Source: Nitrospinota bacterium (GTDB taxonomy: Bacteria; Nitrospinota_A; UBA7883; JACRLM01). Taken from it: a DNA stretch of 17,582 nucleotides. A program made the translations under genes and the position numbers. Shown here one piece after another: positions 15,974-17,582 of this stretch. How positions within the stretch are numbered: position 1 is the first letter of the stretch; each line of letters starts with the position of its first letter. Under the pieces are notes generated by a model that saw only the letters and a list, made by a program, of their open reading frames with translations, made no database searches and was not told the DNA's origin. The stretch is taken from NCBI GenBank assembly GCA_015231995.1, contig JADGAO010000045.1, positions 1-17,582 of the forward strand. The letters are read 5' to 3'.

Positions 15974-16002
15974 TTGACTTGGGTATACGTTTGCGATATC
16001 GT
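15974..16002 (+). promoter_or_regulatory. sigma-70 promoter of the thiC riboswitch transcript
   Basis: TTGACT (15974-15979, 5/6 match to -35), a 17-bp spacer and TATCGT (15997-16002, 4/6 match to -10) would start transcription near 16009, one base before the first paired base of the TPP aptamer. The positional fit with the riboswitch supports it. Confidence 0.6.
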
Positions 16003-16009
16003 TGAAAAA

Positions 16010-16090
16010 GCGCAAGGGGCGTCTGTGCTTGAGCAGGCTGAGAAGGCACCCTTTGAACCTGATACGGATAATGCCGGCGAAGGGATGCGC
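16010..16090 (+). ncRNA. TPP riboswitch (thi box) aptamer upstream of thiC
   Basis: The thi-box core is nearly consensus: GGGG (16016-16019), CTGAGA (16038-16043), ACCCTTTGAACCTGATACGG (16048-16067), then ATAATGCCGGCGAAGGGATG (16068-16087). The closing helix P1 pairs GCGCA (16010-16014) with TGCGC (16086-16090). The CTGAGA turn recognises the pyrimidine and the CCGGCG arm the pyrophosphate in known structures. It sits 72 nt before the thiC start, so thiC should be switched off when thiamine pyrophosphate is plentiful. No terminator hairpin with a T-run lies between, which suggests translational control. Confidence 0.95.
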
Positions 16091-16162
16091 AAAACCCCGG
16101 TTTTGGCCTCCCTCCCTTTCCGGCCCACATTGAACGCGCGTCTTGGCGTAAGGATGACAAAC

Positions 16163-17461
16163 ATGACCACACAGCTTATAGCCGCCCGCAAAGGCCGTAT
16201 AACCCCCGAAATGGAAAAAGCCGCGATCAGCGAGAATGTCGAGCCGTCTTTCATCCGCGACGGGATACTCAGCGGCTCCATCGCGCTCACAAAAAATAAC
16301 CGCAGGGCCATAGACGGGCTTGCCATCGGCGCGGGGCTTCGCACGAAGGTCAACGCCAACATAGGCTCGTCCGGGTACGACTCCGACGTCGCCAACGAGA
16401 TGGAAAAAGTGGACGCGGCGCTGGAAGCAGGGGCGGACGCGATAATGGATCTCTCCACAGGCGGCGACATCCCGGCGATACGCAAAACAGTCCTTGAACG
16501 TTGCCCCGTCCCGCTTGGCACTGTGCCTCTCTACCAGTGCGCGGCGGAGAACGTGGCCGAGGGCAAACACCTGCTCGACCTGACGGCGGAGGATATGTTC
16601 GCGGCCATCGAGAATCATGGCAGGGACGGCGTGGATTTTATTACCGTACATTGCGGAGTGACGCTTGCGTCCGTTAAGAGGCTCAAGGACGAAGGACGCC
16701 TTTTGGATATCGTAAGCCGTGGCGGGGCCATACACGCAAAGTGGATGGAGTATCACGGCGAGGAAAACCCTCTTTACGCGAAATACGACCGGGTTGTGGA
16801 AATCGCCCGCGAATATGATATGACGTTGAGCCTTGGCGACGGACTGCGCCCCGGTTGCCTTGCCGATGCGACCGACCGTGCGCAGGTGCAGGAGACGATA
16901 ATCCTGGGAGAGCTTGCCAAACGCGCGCGAAAAGCGGGCGTTCAGGTGATGATAGAAGGGCCGGGCCACATGCCGCTCGACCAGATAGAGGCCAACATAA
17001 AACTTCAAAAACGGCTCTGCGAAAACGCGCCGTTTTATGTGCTTGGGCCGCTCGTTACGGATATCGCGCCCGGTTACGACCATATCACCTCGGCGATAGG
17101 CGGCGCGATTGCGGCCTCTGCCGGCGCGGATTTCCTATGCTATGTCACGCCTGCGGAACACCTTCGCCTGCCCACTCCAGCCGATGTGCGTGAAGGCGTT
17201 ATCGCGGCGCGAATAGCGGCTCACGCTGGCGATATCGCAAAGGGAGTTAAAGGAGCGAGAGACCGCGACGACAAAATGGCCCGCGCCCGCAAAGCGCTGG
17301 ATTGGGAGGCGCAGTTCGACCTGGCCCTCGACCCGAAAAAGGCGCGTGAACGCAGGGCAGAGACAAAGCCGACGGATACGGACGTATGCACGATGTGCGC
17401 GTCGCTGTGTTCCATCAAGACCGGCGTGATGGCGGTTGACGGCGCAGGAAAAAGTTTATAA
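16163..17461 (+). CDS. thiC: phosphomethylpyrimidine synthase ThiC
   Basis: This 432-residue radical-SAM enzyme converts 5-aminoimidazole ribotide to the hydroxymethylpyrimidine phosphate of thiamine. Family stretches are clear: TKVNANIGSSG, GADAIMDLSTGGDI, VPLGTVPLYQC, DFITVHCGVT, LSLGDGLRPGC, MIEGPGHMPLDQI and GPLVTDIAPGYDHIT. The C-terminal cluster motif is CTMCASLC (Cys409, Cys412, Cys416), a CX2CX3C spacing. The protein lacks the long N-terminal extension of proteobacterial and plant ThiC and resembles the short anaerobe/archaeal type. The start at ATG 16163 has AAGGA eight bases upstream; the nearer ATG 16154 overlaps that site, and frames further upstream run through the riboswitch. 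Confidence 0.97.
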   Translation: MTTQLIAARKGRITPEMEKAAISENVEPSFIRDGILSGSIALTKNNRRAIDGLAIGAGLRTKVNANIGSSGYDSDVANEMEKVDAALEAGADAIMDLSTGGDIPAIRKTVLERCPVPLGTVPLYQCAAENVAEGKHLLDLTAEDMFAAIENHGRDGVDFITVHCGVTLASVKRLKDEGRLLDIVSRGGAIHAKWMEYHGEENPLYAKYDRVVEIAREYDMTLSLGDGLRPGCLADATDRAQVQETIILGELAKRARKAGVQVMIEGPGHMPLDQIEANIKLQKRLCENAPFYVLGPLVTDIAPGYDHITSAIGGAIAASAGADFLCYVTPAEHLRLPTPADVREGVIAARIAAHAGDIAKGVKGARDRDDKMARARKALDWEAQFDLALDPKKARERRAETKPTDTDVCTMCASLCSIKTGVMAVDGAGKSL

Positions 17462-17471
17462 GAATATAACT

Positions 17472-17582
17472 ATGAGCGCACCACAACCGAAGACGAAGGC
17501 TGTAGAGCTTTTAGATAAAATTATCGCACTTCCCTTGGACGACAGGAAAAATCCGTTCACTCTTAAGCTACTTGCGAAAGAG
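17472..17582 (+). CDS. start of an unidentified gene downstream of thiC (partial)
   Basis: An ATG at 17472, 10 bp after the thiC stop, opens a frame that stays open for 37 residues to the window edge. The visible N-terminus is hydrophilic with a helical stretch (KAVELLDKIIALPLDDRK) and no signal peptide. No strong ribosome binding site precedes it (TAAGAATATAACT). I do not recognise it. The short gap suggests co-transcription with thiC and hence riboswitch control of transcript level, but it need not be a thiamine gene. Confidence 0.6.
   Translation, partial: MSAPQPKTKAVELLDKIIALPLDDRKNPFTLKLLAKE

Noticed and set aside
15974..16162. Upstream extension of thiC through the riboswitch
   Set aside because: The frame happens to be open, but the sequence is the thi-box RNA and the encoded peptide has no ThiC homology; the ribosome site selects 16163.
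15947..17083. 378-codon minus-strand open frame opposite thiC
   Set aside because: It runs opposite the TPP riboswitch and the conserved ThiC core; the translation is compositionally odd and has no family features.
1..17582. Searched by eye for CRISPR arrays, toxin-antitoxin pairs, defence genes, retrons and tRNAs
   Set aside because: No regular repeat-spacer pattern, no paired small toxin/antitoxin frames, no reverse transcriptase and no tRNA-like cloverleaf were recognised. The window is mainly housekeeping and metabolic.

Overview
The window is about 17.6 kb of compact bacterial chromosome with moderately high GC (by eye, not computed). The genes point to a diderm (Gram-negative-type) bacterium: there is an LptG/LptF-type lipopolysaccharide export permease, a MarC-family inner-membrane protein and secreted or lipoprotein-like leaders. 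The gene mix would fit Desulfobacterota, Nitrospirota or Nitrospinota relatives, but nothing here fixes the lineage. I saw no tRNA, rRNA, CRISPR array or intact insertion sequence.

Left edge (1-1392): the tail of a rightward gene, possibly a transposase, converges on lptG. A pair of GTAGGGGC-type palindromes lies between lptG and the gene upstream of it. Next (1393-4214) is a soluble GAF-PAS-PAS-PAS histidine kinase with no response regulator beside it.

Central leftward block (4215-11801), in transcription order: marC, rnr (RNase R), a membrane-anchored NAPE-PLD-like metallo-beta-lactamase-fold hydrolase, a small unknown protein, a protein-L-isoaspartate methyltransferase with a possible export leader, and a large GH57/DUF3536 glycosidase. 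Gaps are mostly 8-18 bp. One 85-bp gap holds a candidate extended -10 promoter, which suggests the small protein, pcm and GH57 genes form a sub-operon.

Right part: pdxJ (vitamin B6) diverges from marC across 76 bp that contain overlapping candidate promoters. thpR follows it. thpR then converges, with overlapping stop codons, on a DUF4124-thioredoxin fusion that has a perfect TATAAT upstream. cstA (carbon starvation/peptide uptake) runs leftward. Divergent from cstA, thiC (thiamine pyrimidine synthesis) runs rightward behind a clear TPP riboswitch, whose candidate promoter would start transcription at the first base of the aptamer. An unknown gene begins 10 bp after thiC and runs off the window.

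Most of the window is housekeeping and metabolic. I see no convincing new defence or mobile system. The points most worth a second look are the exported-looking PCMT beside a GH57 enzyme, the predicted riboswitch switching mechanism, the palindromic repeat pair and the orphan kinase.
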